Shown here one piece after another: positions 50,779 to 59,340 of a stretch of DNA of 64,000 nucleotides; the first letter of the stretch is position 1, and every line of letters starts with the position of its first letter. A model generated the notes under the pieces. It was not told the DNA's origin. It worked only from the letters and a program-made list of their open reading frames with translations, and made no database searches. The DNA lies in contig NZ_BAABJH010000001.1 of the NCBI RefSeq assembly GCF_039543205.1, positions 558,001-622,000 of the forward strand, given 5' to 3'. Made by a program: the position numbers and the translations under genes. The DNA comes from Flaviramulus_B aquimarinus. Lineage in GTDB: Bacteria; Bacteroidota; Bacteroidia; Flavobacteriales; Flavobacteriaceae.

Positions 50779-50786
50779 CAAAAGTA
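50779..50786 (-). promoter_or_regulatory. Candidate -7 box TACTTTTG abutting the glycosyltransferase start
   Basis: TACTTTTG on the minus strand matches TAnnTTTG. Its last base is four bases away from the ATG at 50774, which would place the transcript start at or next to the start codon. The nearest TTG upstream is only about 13 bp away, so the -33 element is not supported. Confidence 0.35.
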
Positions 50787-50861
50787 AATAAACGGATAAC
50801 AAAAATTAAGATTTTGGCTATTTAGTTATTCAGTAAAATTCAGATTCTGTTCTTAAGCGGG

Positions 50862-50924
50862 GTTAGTGAAACCTATAAAGTCATATGCGTTGTAAACAAC
50901 TTTATAAATCTGAGTTTCGCTAAC
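50862..50924 (+). ncRNA. Candidate structured small RNA next to the fabI terminator
   Basis: GTTAGTGAAAC (50862-50872) pairs with GTTTCGCTAAC (50914-50924) with one T-G wobble, and inside it TATAAAGT (50874-50881) pairs perfectly with ACTTTATA (50899-50906), leaving a 17-nt loop and a 7-nt bulge. On the plus strand a run of A and then the GCCACC/GGTGGC terminator hairpin follow directly, so a short plus-strand transcript could end there. No ORF is inside. It could also be a processing signal of the fabI transcript on the other strand. There is no promoter evidence. Confidence 0.35.
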
Positions 50925-50927
50925 AAA

Positions 50928-50953
50928 AAAGCCACCGTTTTAAGGGTGGCTTT
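50928..50953 (-). terminator. Intrinsic terminator of fabI
   Basis: AAAGCCACC (50928-50936) pairs perfectly with GGTGGCTTT (50945-50953) around an 8-nt loop. On the minus strand the hairpin is followed by a run of U from the A-stretch at 50930-50925. It lies 22 bp after the fabI stop. On the plus strand it has TTTAT after it and could serve a plus-strand RNA. Confidence 0.85.
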
Positions 50954-50975
50954 ATCTCAATATTAATTTTATTTT

Positions 50976-51794
50976 TTAGTCTTCGTTCATGAAGGTACTC
51001 ATAACGGCATCACTAACGCCCATATTACTAAAACCACCATCATGGAATAAATTCTGCAAGGTAACACGTTTAGTTAAATCACTAAACAGAGATACTGTAT
51101 AATTAGCACAATCTAAAGCTGTTGCATTACCTAAAGGCGACATTTTATCTGCATAGGCTATAAAACCATCAAATCCTTTTACGCCACTACCAGCAGTTGT
51201 TGGTGTTGGAGATTGCGAAATGGTGTTAACACGTACATTTTTATCTCTTCCAAAAAAGTATCCAAAACTACGTGCTATACTTTCTAAATAGGCTTTATTA
51301 TCTGCCATATCATTATAATCAGGAAATACACGTTGCGCTGCCATATAAGTTAAAGCCACAATACTTCCCCACTCGTTCATTGCATCTGCTTTGTACAAAG
51401 TTTGCATAACTTTATGAAAAGACATCGCAGAAACATCTGTCCCTTTTTGTGTCCATGCATAATTTTGATCTGTATAATGATTACCTTTTCTAACGTTTAT
51501 TGACATTCCTATAGAGTGCAATACAAAATCAATTTTACCTCCTAAAATCTCCATAGATTGCTCAACTAATTTTTGTAAATCTTCTACAGATGTTGCATCA
51601 GCAGGAATAATTTGAGAACCTGTTTTTTCTGCTAACTCATTAATTTGCCCCATACGCATGGCTACTGGAGCGTTGGTTAAAACAAATTGCCCTCCTTCTT
51701 CATGAACACGTTCTGCTGTTTTCCAAGCAATAGAATTTGAATCTAATGCTCCAAAAATAATTCCTCTTTTCCCTTTTAGTAAATTAAATGACAT
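50976..51794 (-). CDS. fabI: Enoyl-[acyl-carrier-protein] reductase (NADH)
   Basis: 272 residues, an atypical SDR of the FabI type. NADH binding: GKRGIIFGALDSNSIAWKTA at 8-27, HSIGMS near 92. The active site has the FabI pair Tyr-x6-Lys in FPDYNDMADNKAYLESIARS, and VRVNTISQSPTPTTAGSGV is the substrate loop. It reduces enoyl-ACP to acyl-ACP in the last step of each fatty-acid elongation cycle and is the target of triclosan-type inhibitors. The gene has its own terminator downstream and a TAAATTTG -7-like box on the minus strand (51858-51851), so it is probably monocistronic. It is flanked by recN upstream and the glycosyltransferase gene downstream. Confidence 0.96.
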   Translation of the reverse strand: MSFNLLKGKRGIIFGALDSNSIAWKTAERVHEEGGQFVLTNAPVAMRMGQINELAEKTGSQIIPADATSVEDLQKLVEQSMEILGGKIDFVLHSIGMSINVRKGNHYTDQNYAWTQKGTDVSAMSFHKVMQTLYKADAMNEWGSIVALTYMAAQRVFPDYNDMADNKAYLESIARSFGYFFGRDKNVRVNTISQSPTPTTAGSGVKGFDGFIAYADKMSPLGNATALDCANYTVSLFSDLTKRVTLQNLFHDGGFSNMGVSDAVMSTFMNED

Positions 51795-51895
51795 ATGGAT
51801 TTTTATTTAGTTGTATGTTGTTAAGATAGTTATTTTATACGTTCTGACATCAAATTTAAAAAACTTTAAACGTTAATCATTAAACTTTTAAAATT

Positions 51896-53548
51896 TTAAT
51901 TCAGTAATTCTTTTGCATGAGCTATTGCAGATGTTGACATTTCTACACCACCAAGCATTTGTGCTATCTCCACAATACGTTCATCGTGATTTAATTTTAT
52001 CAAATTAGTTTGTGTAACTTCATTAATATCTTCCTTGTACACTTTAAAATGTGAATGCCCTTTTGCTGCAATTTGGGGTAAATGTGTTATGGAAAATACT
52101 TGCATTGTTTTACTCATTTCCAACATGATATCACCCATTTTATTTGATATTTCTCCTGAAACTCCGGTATCAATTTCATCAAACATAATGGTTGGCATTT
52201 GAATATATTTTGCTAAAACGGATTTAATAGCCAACATAATTCTTGATAACTCGCCTCCTGAAGCTGCTTTTTTAAGTTCATTAAAACTGCCTCCTTTGTT
52301 AGCTGAAAACAAAAATGACAATACATCTTTTCCATTAGTAAAAAACGCATCAGAATAAAGAGTTTCTATTTTAAATTGCGCATTTGGAATCCCTAAACTA
52401 ATCAAAATAGTTTCTAACTGTTGTTTTAATTCTGGAATAACTACATTACGCTTTTTGTGAATATCCTTTGAAATACTATTTAAATGGCTTTCTTTTGAGG
52501 CTATTTCGTCTTGTTTTTTTTGAATCGTATCGTCTAAATTTTCAGTGATTGCTACTTTTTCTTCAAGTTGACTCTTAATTGTTATTAATTCTGAAATATC
52601 AGCTGAAACATGTTTTTGCATTAAATTATGAATCATCTTCAACTTAGTATCAACTATTTCAAGTCTATTTGGATCTGCATCCAAACCATCTTGCAATTCA
52701 TTAATCTCGTTAAACAAATCATCCATTTCAATTAAACTACTATTGGCCCTGTTAAATACATCTTCATATTTTGATGAAAACCCAGATAGTTTTTGGAGTC
52801 CATTTTTTAACGCTGTAAGCTTTGATAATATTCCAAATTCATCTTCATTTAATAGTTGATATCCTTCAGCAAGTTTTTCTTGAATACCTTCTATGTTATT
52901 TAAAGTTTCATATTCTTCTTCTAAAGTTTCTAATTCCCCTTGAACTAAATTAGCTTCTATCAATTCATTTAATAAATACGAATTGTAATCATGCTCTTTA
53001 ATGGCTTGGGTTTTAAAATCCAAAAGGTCTTCAAGTTCCTTTTGAAGATTTTTGTAACTTTTTAATTCTTTCTTGTAATTTTGTAGCTCATCTTCATTAT
53101 TTGCTAAGGCATCAATAACTTGAAACTGAAAGGTATTACTAGTAAGTTGTAACGTTTGATGTTGAGAATGGATATCAATTAAACGTTCTCCAAGTAATTG
53201 CAAACTGTTTAGATTAACTGGCGAATCATTTACAAAGGCTCTAGATTTTCCTGAGGGTAATATTTCTCTTCTAATTATAGTTTGAGCTTCATAATCAAAA
53301 TCCTCATCTTTATAAAGCGTTTTTAAATTATAACTGGAAATATTAAAAACAGCTTCTATTATACATTTTTGAGATGAATCTTTTAAACTATTTAAATCTG
53401 CGCGCTTTCCTAAAATTAAAGATAAGCCTCCTAATAATATTGATTTTCCTGCTCCTGTTTCTCCTGTAATTATTGAAAAGCCATCATTAAAATCCATATG
53501 AAGGTTATCAATTAGAGCGTAGTTTTTTATGGAAAGTGAGGTTAGCAT
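51896..53548 (-). CDS. recN: DNA repair protein RecN
   Basis: 550 residues, SMC-like ABC ATPase. N-terminal SIKNYALIDNLHMDFNDGFS, with Walker A ITGETGAGKSILLGGLSLIL at about 28-47. A long coiled coil runs from about 140 to 370. The C-terminal signature is AASGGELSRIMLAIKSVLA and Walker B is TIMFDEIDTGVSGEISNKMG, with the H-loop QVFSITHLPQIAAKGHSH. RecN gathers broken DNA ends in double-strand-break repair by homologous recombination. In this order it leads toward a PorD-type gene, coaBC, rpoZ and bamD, an arrangement I recall from other Bacteroidetes. The neighbouring genes are unrelated in function. Confidence 0.96.
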   Translation of the reverse strand: MLTSLSIKNYALIDNLHMDFNDGFSIITGETGAGKSILLGGLSLILGKRADLNSLKDSSQKCIIEAVFNISSYNLKTLYKDEDFDYEAQTIIRREILPSGKSRAFVNDSPVNLNSLQLLGERLIDIHSQHQTLQLTSNTFQFQVIDALANNEDELQNYKKELKSYKNLQKELEDLLDFKTQAIKEHDYNSYLLNELIEANLVQGELETLEEEYETLNNIEGIQEKLAEGYQLLNEDEFGILSKLTALKNGLQKLSGFSSKYEDVFNRANSSLIEMDDLFNEINELQDGLDADPNRLEIVDTKLKMIHNLMQKHVSADISELITIKSQLEEKVAITENLDDTIQKKQDEIASKESHLNSISKDIHKKRNVVIPELKQQLETILISLGIPNAQFKIETLYSDAFFTNGKDVLSFLFSANKGGSFNELKKAASGGELSRIMLAIKSVLAKYIQMPTIMFDEIDTGVSGEISNKMGDIMLEMSKTMQVFSITHLPQIAAKGHSHFKVYKEDINEVTQTNLIKLNHDERIVEIAQMLGGVEMSTSAIAHAKELLN

Positions 53549-53621
53549 GTTTTGGTATTCGGTATTCAGTTTTCAGTCACATTTTTCCATTATTGAGCCT
53601 ATGCCTTGAGCTATAAACCTT
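53549..53621. repeat. Short degenerate repeats in the recN-upstream spacer
   Basis: The 73-bp spacer has GGTATTC twice in tandem (about 53553-53566) and then CAGTTTTCAG; CAGTTTTCAG appears again upstream of coaBC near 55719. Degenerate copies of this kind of sequence are scattered in flavobacterial intergenic DNA. No promoter or hairpin of note is seen. Confidence 0.4.
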
Positions 53622-54509
53622 TTAGAATTTAATATTTTGCCATTTACTACTGTGCAAAGGTGCTACTTTTTGAAGCGTTTCTTTAACACTTGCTATATTA
53701 ACTTTGGGACCATCAGTAAATATTTGCTCTATTTCGTCAGCTTTAGCATCAAAAAAAGTACGCAATAAAAATGAGTTTGGTCTGCGGCTATTCATGACTT
53801 TAAGCTTTTGTAAAGATGCTGCTATACTTTCTTTTCCTGTCTTAACATTATCATTCATAACATCTAAACCGTTTCTATGGTAACTATACATGACTTCTCT
53901 ATATTCTTTAAAAGTAGGTGACAGCACATTATCTATAAGCGCAAATCTGCTTTGTAAACCGTCCTCTAATTTCCAACCTTTAAAGTTACCTTGTTGCGAA
54001 TAATTTGTAATTATTTGAGCCTGCTTATAATATTCATCGCCTCCTTTTTCAGAAAAAGAATCTGCATCCAAAGCCAAAATCATATTAATATGAAATGCTA
54101 AAACGGAAATTAAATTGGACTCAAACTGTGTTGGATTGTAAATTAAATTTTGAAATTCTAGATATCTAAAATTAAAATCTTTGTCGTTAAAATTATAAAT
54201 TGGCGTACTAAACGATGAACCAAAAACAGGTCGAGATGATTGTACTTGCAAGGATGTTTGAAAAGCTTCACCACTATAACTAGTCACAATTATAACCATA
54301 CTACAATCAATACGCTCTTGGTTTTTAAATGTCTTTGTAGTCCATTTTGTATTATTAACAAACTCATTAAGTTGTTTTTCCAGAGTTTTAAAAATAGGAA
54401 AGTTTTCATTACCTGTTTGTTGTGCATTGACAACAACGCTACAATTCAACTCTTGAGAAACCCCTTTAATTGCAAGACAAAATATAAGAACAACTAGAAT
54501 GTTACGCAT
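53622..54509 (-). CDS. DUF4835 family protein, PorD-type secretion component
   Basis: 295 residues. A signal peptide (about 1-18, ending in GVSQE) is followed by a single domain of the DUF4835 family: ELNCSVVVNAQQTGNENFPI, FKTLEKQLNEFVNNTKW, SVLAFHINMILALDADSFSE and GGDEYYKQAQIITNYSQQ, and LRTFFDAKADEIEQIFTDGP at the end. I recall the family being named PorD after the Porphyromonas type IX secretion locus. If so, it assists T9SS outer-membrane function or gliding. The gene sits in a block with bamD. It overlaps coaBC by eight bases, so it is cotranscribed. The T9SS link comes from family knowledge, not from this window. Confidence 0.85.
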   Translation of the reverse strand: MRNILVVLIFCLAIKGVSQELNCSVVVNAQQTGNENFPIFKTLEKQLNEFVNNTKWTTKTFKNQERIDCSMVIIVTSYSGEAFQTSLQVQSSRPVFGSSFSTPIYNFNDKDFNFRYLEFQNLIYNPTQFESNLISVLAFHINMILALDADSFSEKGGDEYYKQAQIITNYSQQGNFKGWKLEDGLQSRFALIDNVLSPTFKEYREVMYSYHRNGLDVMNDNVKTGKESIAASLQKLKVMNSRRPNSFLLRTFFDAKADEIEQIFTDGPKVNIASVKETLQKVAPLHSSKWQNIKF

Positions 54510-55713
54510 TAATTTGTGATATAATTTTATTTAATAAATCTTCGGCTACTTTTGCTTTAGATTTTAATTGAAATTCGGTAATATCGCCTTTATCATCAAT
54601 AAAAGTAACTTTATTAGTATTACTTTTAAAACCAGCTCCTTTATCTTTTAACGAATTTAATACAATTAAATTTAAATTCTTTCTTTTTAATTTTCCTTTT
54701 GCGTTTTCAAGTTCATTATTGGTTTCCAAAGCAAATCCAACTAAATACTGTTGTTTTTTAATGTCGCCTAAAGATGCTAAAATATCTTTTGTTTTTTCTA
54801 ACTCTAAAGTTAACGTTGGAGCCTTCTTTTTTATTTTCTGAGTAGCAACTTCTTTTGGCTTAAAATCTGCAACTGCTGCAGAAAGTACTGCTATATCTAC
54901 AGTTTTAAAATAATTATGAACTTCATCATACATTTCTTGTGCACTAGTAACTGGAATAATATTAATCTGGCTATGCACTACTTTTTCATGTGTTGGCCCA
55001 GTAATTAAAATAACCTCAGCACCAAGGTTTGCTGCAGATTTGGCAATTTCAAACCCCATTTTTCCACTGGAATGATTCCCTATAAAACGAACGGGATCAA
55101 TAGCCTCATGAGTAGGCCCAGCTGTAATTAATACTTTTTTATTGCGAAGCGGAAGCTTTCCTAAAATATCATGTTCTATAAAGCTGACAATATCTTTAGG
55201 TTCTGCCATTCTACCTTCACCTACTAATCCGCTTGCCAATTCACCACTAGTAGCTGGAATCATAACATTCCCAAAAGATTCAAGTGTTTTAAAAGATTGT
55301 AAGGATGATGGGTGCTTATACATATCCAAATCCATAGCTGGTGCAAAATACACAGGACATTTAGCGGATAGATAAGTGGCCAATAATAAATTATCACTAG
55401 TTCCATTAGCCATTTTAGATAACGTATTTGCTGTAGCTGGAGCTATAACAAAGATATCTGCCCACAAGCCTAAATCCACATGGTTATTCCAAACGGCGTT
55501 ATCATCTTCCTCATTTACAAAAGAGGAATATACGGGATGTTTTGAAAGCGTTGATAAGGTTAAAGGCGTTACAAAATCTTTAGCAGAAGGTGTCATAACC
55601 ACTTTTACATGTGCACCTGATTTAACAAATAACCTTACTAATGAAGCTGTTTTATAAGCGGCAATACCTGCTGTTATGCCTAATAATATATTTTTTCCGC
55701 TTAAAATACTCAT
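54502..55713 (-). CDS. coaBC: Bifunctional phosphopantothenoylcysteine decarboxylase/synthase
   Basis: 403 residues. The CoaC flavin domain (1-185) has GITAGIAAYKTASLVRLF, the catalytic H78 in NNHVDLGLWAD, APATANTLSKMANG and the PAMDLDMY clamp. The site where many CoaC enzymes have Cys (GxxACG) reads GELASGLVGEGRM, with Ser at 161; this seems usual for the phylum. The CoaB domain (190-403) has the NTP-binding loop LITAGPTHEAIDPVRFIGNH with SSGKMGFEIA and AVADFKP, plus LVGFALETNN. It joins cysteine to phosphopantothenate and decarboxylates the product in CoA synthesis. coaE is encoded elsewhere in the window. The start is ATG and a PorD-type gene overlaps downstream. Confidence 0.96.
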   Translation of the reverse strand: MSILSGKNILLGITAGIAAYKTASLVRLFVKSGAHVKVVMTPSAKDFVTPLTLSTLSKHPVYSSFVNEEDDNAVWNNHVDLGLWADIFVIAPATANTLSKMANGTSDNLLLATYLSAKCPVYFAPAMDLDMYKHPSSLQSFKTLESFGNVMIPATSGELASGLVGEGRMAEPKDIVSFIEHDILGKLPLRNKKVLITAGPTHEAIDPVRFIGNHSSGKMGFEIAKSAANLGAEVILITGPTHEKVVHSQINIIPVTSAQEMYDEVHNYFKTVDIAVLSAAVADFKPKEVATQKIKKKAPTLTLELEKTKDILASLGDIKKQQYLVGFALETNNELENAKGKLKRKNLNLIVLNSLKDKGAGFKSNTNKVTFIDDKGDITEFQLKSKAKVAEDLLNKIISQINA

Positions 55714-55748
55714 AAAAAACAGTTTTCAGAATTCTTATGATTAATACG

Positions 55749-55794
55749 AATTAAACTCCAAAACAACATAAATATGTCGATTTGGAGTTTAATT
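55749..55794 (-). repeat. 14-bp perfect inverted repeat between rpoZ and coaBC
   Basis: AATTAAACTCCAAA (55749-55762) and TTTGGAGTTTAATT (55781-55794) are exact reverse complements, 18 nt apart. Inside, ACATA-AA-TATGT gives a second hairpin. No U-run follows, so it is not a classical terminator, but it is large enough to act as an RNase or termination site between rpoZ and coaBC. It has no evident reading frame. Confidence 0.5.
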
Positions 55795-55816
55795 AATAGC
55801 ATTGAAGTTTTAGAAA

Positions 55817-56146
55817 TTAGTCCTGATTATCTTCCTCAGTATTTCTAAAATAAATTTTATCAGTTAACCATTCTTGAACAGCTAACGCATGAGGTTTTGG
55901 TAACTTTTCGTAAAATTTAGAAACCTCAATTTGCTCTTTGTTTTCAAAGATTTCTTCAAGACTATCATTGTAAGTTGCAAATTCTTCTAACTTATCAATA
56001 AGCTCTTTTTTAATCTCTGTGTTAATTTGCTCTGCACGTCTTGAGATAATAGAAATTGATTCGTAGATGTTCTCTGTTGGCTCATCTATTTGATTTCTGT
56101 CGTACGTTACCGTATTAACTGGAGCATTGGTTTTTTTTAAATCCAT
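55817..56146 (-). CDS. rpoZ: RNA polymerase omega subunit, Bacteroidetes type
   Basis: 109 residues from the ATG at 56146. An ATG two codons upstream (56152) also exists, but the family starts MDLKKTNAPVNTVTYDRN. It is recognisable as the short Bacteroidetes Rpb6/omega homologue: IDEPTENIYESISIISRRAE, QINTEIKKELIDKLEEFATY and VSKFYEKLPKPHALAVQEWL. The family is often annotated as a hypothetical protein. It would bind the beta' subunit and stabilise RNA polymerase. It is 12 bp after the bamD stop and 103 bp before coaBC, in an order I recall from other members of the phylum. Confidence 0.9.
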   Translation of the reverse strand: MDLKKTNAPVNTVTYDRNQIDEPTENIYESISIISRRAEQINTEIKKELIDKLEEFATYNDSLEEIFENKEQIEVSKFYEKLPKPHALAVQEWLTDKIYFRNTEEDNQD

Positions 56147-56158
56147 TGTCATTATTAT

Positions 56159-56995
56159 TTAACTTTTTGTGCTATACCCTTTTAATTCTTCATCTATATC
56201 TGCTACCATAGCATTAACATCTTCTAAATACTTAGAATTGATATATGATTTTACAAATGATTCAGAATACTCTTTTGCTTCTTTAAGACGGTTTCTTTTT
56301 AAAGGAATTATGCCGTTTAAACTATTTTTATACTCTATACTATTCATGGCTAGCTTATATGCAGAATCTAATCTGTAAAACAAAGCATCTTCACGCAGTA
56401 CAGAACCTGGAAATTCAAAAACAAAATTATCAAATGATCTTACCGAAGCTGGATAATCTGAAATATGATTATATTGTTTTGCTATGCTGTATGCCTTTTT
56501 TTCAAGTTTAAAATCTAGTTCTTGAACTAATTTACTAGCTTCTGAAGCATATTCAGAATCTGGATAAACATTAATATACTCTTGTAGTTTTTCAATAGCC
56601 TCTTTTGTTTCTGTTTGATCTTTTGTATAAACAGGTGACAACATATAAGCACTTTTTGCACTTAAAAATGTTGCTTCTTCAAGCTTTTCACTTTTAGGGT
56701 AACTTGATGCAAAACGCTCAAATTGATATCCAGAAACATAGTAATCTTTCATTTGATAAAATGAATTGGAATACAAGTACATAAGTTTTTCTGCTTGTGG
56801 TTTCCCTCTATAATCTGGAACAATTTGAGCAAAAAGTCTATTTGCTTTTGCAAATTTACCTTCTTTATATAAGGCTTCCCCCATTTTAAATTTTTCAGCA
56901 ATAGCACCTTCTCCATCAGCTTTTAAAGCTTTTTGATATTCGCTACAACTACTTAAAACGGCAAATGTTATTAGTATGTAAAAAAGTTTGTTCAT
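56159..56995 (-). CDS. bamD: Outer-membrane assembly lipoprotein BamD
   Basis: 278 residues. The lipoprotein signal ends at C17 (AVLSSCSEYQ). The mature protein is a set of TPR-like helical repeats: AEKFKMGEALYKEGKFAKAN, AEKLMYLYSNSFYQMKDYY, AIEKLQEYINVYPDSEYASE and RLKEAKEYSESFVKSYINSK, matching BamD with five TPR units. BamD is the essential lipoprotein partner of BamA in beta-barrel insertion. A TAATTTTG -7-like box on the minus strand (57020-57013) stands 17 bp before the ATG. rpoZ follows 12 bp downstream. The upstream gap to dapA is 117 bp. Confidence 0.95.
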   Translation of the reverse strand: MNKLFYILITFAVLSSCSEYQKALKADGEGAIAEKFKMGEALYKEGKFAKANRLFAQIVPDYRGKPQAEKLMYLYSNSFYQMKDYYVSGYQFERFASSYPKSEKLEEATFLSAKSAYMLSPVYTKDQTETKEAIEKLQEYINVYPDSEYASEASKLVQELDFKLEKKAYSIAKQYNHISDYPASVRSFDNFVFEFPGSVLREDALFYRLDSAYKLAMNSIEYKNSLNGIIPLKRNRLKEAKEYSESFVKSYINSKYLEDVNAMVADIDEELKGYSTKS

Positions 56996-57112
56996 AGATT
57001 TTAAACAGGATGCAAAATTAAGGTATTAATATGAATTTTAAAAATATAATTTTAGTGCTAAAATAATGGCTTAAAGTCAGTAATCATAAGGTTTAAGTAA
57101 TTTTTAACAGAG

Positions 57113-57997
57113 TTAAAAGCCTTTTATAAAATCTGTTATTTTTTGTTTTAGTTGATTTGATGCTGGAACTAGCGGTAATCGAACTGTATCCTGACACAAT
57201 GTCAAAGTTTTAAAAACTGCTTTTATTCCAGCTGGGTTATTTTCTTCAAATATATAACCAATAACATCCATTAACTTAAAATGTAGTTTATAGGCTTCTT
57301 TAGCATCTCCTTTTAATCCTAAACGAATCATATTAGAAAATGCTTCAGGGAACCCCTGACCTATTACGGAAATAACACCTGAACCACCTGCTAAAACAAC
57401 ACCCAATGCTAAATCATCATCACCGGAAATTATTAAAAATCCTTCTGGCTTATGCTTTATTAACTCTAAATATTGAGACATATTATTACCCGCCTCTTTA
57501 ATCGCTATAATATTTTTAAAATCATTTGCTAATCTTAAGGTTGTTTCCACCTCCATATTCTTTGATGTCCGCCCAGGCACATTGTATAAAATAACATCTA
57601 CTGGTGATGCTTCTGATATCGTTTTAAAGTGCTGATAAACACCCTCTTGTGTTGGCTTACTATAATATGGTGACACTGACAAAATAGCATCTATTTGGCT
57701 TAAATCTGTGGATTCAATCTCCTCAATAACTTGTGCCGTATTATTTCCTCCAATACCCAAAACCATAGGAACTCGGCCATTATTAGCTTTAGCAATAGTT
57801 ACTACAACTTCCTTTTTTTCTTGTTTTGTTAGTGTTACACTCTCTCCTGTTGTACCACAAATCACAAGATATTCTGTGCCGCCTTCAATATTAAAATTCA
57901 CAATATTGGTTAAGGCCTCATGATCTATGCTTAAATCTGATTTAAATGGTGTAACCAACGCCACTCCAGTTCCTAGAAACTTTTCATTCATTTTCAA
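57113..57997 (-). CDS. dapA: 4-hydroxy-tetrahydrodipicolinate synthase
   Basis: 294 residues, standard length. A TIM-barrel aldolase: T49-T50 in VICGTTGES, the Schiff-base lysine K167 in IIAIKEAG and the catalytic Y138 in VILYNVPGRTS. It condenses pyruvate and aspartate semialdehyde in lysine and diaminopimelate synthesis for peptidoglycan. The start overlaps the DUF6913 stop by four bases (ATGA), so these two are coupled. The second codon is Lys and a further ATG (MNEKF) is two codons in. Confidence 0.96.
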   Translation of the reverse strand: MKMNEKFLGTGVALVTPFKSDLSIDHEALTNIVNFNIEGGTEYLVICGTTGESVTLTKQEKKEVVVTIAKANNGRVPMVLGIGGNNTAQVIEEIESTDLSQIDAILSVSPYYSKPTQEGVYQHFKTISEASPVDVILYNVPGRTSKNMEVETTLRLANDFKNIIAIKEAGNNMSQYLELIKHKPEGFLIISGDDDLALGVVLAGGSGVISVIGQGFPEAFSNMIRLGLKGDAKEAYKLHFKLMDVIGYIFEENNPAGIKAVFKTLTLCQDTVRLPLVPASNQLKQKITDFIKGF

Positions 57998-58515
57998 TCT
58001 ATTTTATTTAATATTCTTAGGTACTTATAAACTTCTTTTTTAAATAACTCAAACTGTTTTAAAGGTGTTTTAATAATCAAATCATTTAAACGTTCATCGG
58101 TTTGTAAAATGCCTATTTTGAATTTTGCCTTCGATTTGGCTGTCATTAATTTCAATTCTAAAACATCTTTTTTATAATAGCTAATTAAAGCATCAAAATT
58201 TGTATCTAAAAACTCTTGCAATTCTAGGTTTTTAATTGCTCCTCTCCAACCAAAATCTTTGGGGTTATAGCATTCTTCCCAAGCATTAATATTATCTTTC
58301 TTTTCTTCAGAAAATGCTATAATTTTTAACTTATTAGGACGAACTTTAATATAATCCGCTAGCTTTCGGAATAATTCAAAATCTTCAACTTCATTAATAT
58401 TCAGGATAACACCTAAACTTACAACCTTGCTATCAGTAACATTTACATGTCTATCTAACAACAATTTGTTCAAGTACTTTTTATTAGATTTTTCTTTAAA
58501 ACCCTTTAAAATCAT
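57994..58515 (-). CDS. DUF6913 family protein
   Basis: 173 residues. An all-alpha/beta soluble protein with no signal and no helix. The family pattern I recognise is FKEKSNKKYLNKLL, VVSLGVILNINEVEDFELF and FGWRGAIKNLELQEFLDTNF, then FDALISYYKKDVLELKLMTA and KAKFKIGILQTDERLNDLII. Its function is unknown. The four-base overlap with dapA shows that they are translated together. Two -7-like boxes, TACTTTTG (58550-58543) and TACCTTTG (58541-58534), lie upstream on the minus strand and probably drive it. The divergent 5'-nucleotidase lipoprotein gene starts at 58574, so these boxes serve a short shared gap. Confidence 0.8.
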   Translation of the reverse strand: MILKGFKEKSNKKYLNKLLLDRHVNVTDSKVVSLGVILNINEVEDFELFRKLADYIKVRPNKLKIIAFSEEKKDNINAWEECYNPKDFGWRGAIKNLELQEFLDTNFDALISYYKKDVLELKLMTAKSKAKFKIGILQTDERLNDLIIKTPLKQFELFKKEVYKYLRILNKID

Positions 58516-58533
58516 TTATCTTTATACTTTCCG

Positions 58534-58550
58534 CAAAGGTAGCAAAAGTA
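58534..58550 (-). promoter_or_regulatory. Two adjacent -7 type boxes upstream of the DUF6913-dapA unit
   Basis: On the minus strand TACTTTTG (58550-58543) and TACCTTTG (58541-58534) both match TAnnTTTG, one base apart. The predicted leader is 15-25 nt before the ATG at 58515. No TTG lies at the -33 distance for either. Confidence 0.4.
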
Positions 58551-58573
58551 CATTCAAATTTTCTTTTTTATAT

Positions 58574-59332
58574 ATGAGGTTCACACATTTATTTATTTTG
58601 TTATATTTTTTTGTTTTTTCGAGTTGTAAGGAACAAAAATTGAAGCTTTCAAAAATTGAAGGAAAACAAATCCAAATTACAGATGCTATAAATTCCAATC
58701 CAGATATTGATGCTTTCATTAAGCCTTACAGAGATAATATCCAAAAAGATTTAGATAGTGTTTTAGCATATTCGACTAATACGCATTCTAAAACTGATGG
58801 AGAATTTAATACTGCTATTGGAAACTTTATGGCTGATGTTATTTATGATGAAGCTAACCCTGTTTTTAAAAGTAGGACAGGAAAAAACATTGATATGGTA
58901 CTACTTAACCATGGTGGTATTAGATCTATTTTGCCCAAAGGACCTGTTTCTAAAAGAACAGCTTTTCGGTTAATGCCTTTTGAAAACAGTATCGTTGTTG
59001 TAGCTTTAAAAAGCCCTCAGATGCATCAATTAATAGAATATTTACGCAAAGAAAAAACAGCTCATCCTGTATCTAGACTTAAACTCACTTTAAACAAAGA
59101 TTTTGAAGTTGTTGAAGCTTTAATAAACAAAAAACCTATAGAGCAAAACAGGACTTATTACATAGCTACCAATGATTACCTTTATAATGGTGGCGATAAT
59201 ATGAACTTTTTTAAACCTAATGATAGCCTTTATACTTTAAACTATAAAATTAGAAATGCCTTAATTGATAATTTTGTAAAAGCCGACACTATCAATCCAT
59301 CAAGAGATGATAGATTTACCCAAACGCATTAA
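58574..59332 (+). CDS. 5'-nucleotidase C-terminal domain lipoprotein
   Basis: 252 residues from the ATG at 58574. An upstream frame to 58427 is open, but it overlaps the divergent gene and has no signal peptide. The lipoprotein signal ends at C18 (FFVFSSCKEQ). The rest is the UshA-type 5'-nucleotidase substrate domain: FNTAIGNFMADVIYDEANP, DMVLLNHGGIRSILPKGPVS, FRLMPFENSIVVVALKSPQM and RTYYIATNDYLYNGGDNMNF. There is no metallophosphatase domain, but the next gene encodes exactly that, 8 bp downstream. Together they make up a complete 5'-nucleotidase in reversed order, with this half anchored by lipid. Confidence 0.92.
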   Translation: MRFTHLFILLYFFVFSSCKEQKLKLSKIEGKQIQITDAINSNPDIDAFIKPYRDNIQKDLDSVLAYSTNTHSKTDGEFNTAIGNFMADVIYDEANPVFKSRTGKNIDMVLLNHGGIRSILPKGPVSKRTAFRLMPFENSIVVVALKSPQMHQLIEYLRKEKTAHPVSRLKLTLNKDFEVVEALINKKPIEQNRTYYIATNDYLYNGGDNMNFFKPNDSLYTLNYKIRNALIDNFVKADTINPSRDDRFTQTH

Positions 59333-59340
59333 AACAGACT

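Noticed and set aside
58427..58573. N-terminal extension of the 5'-nucleotidase lipoprotein frame
   Set aside because: It overlaps the start of the divergent DUF6913 gene and puts the clear lipoprotein signal peptide in the middle of the protein; the ATG at 58574 is right at that signal.
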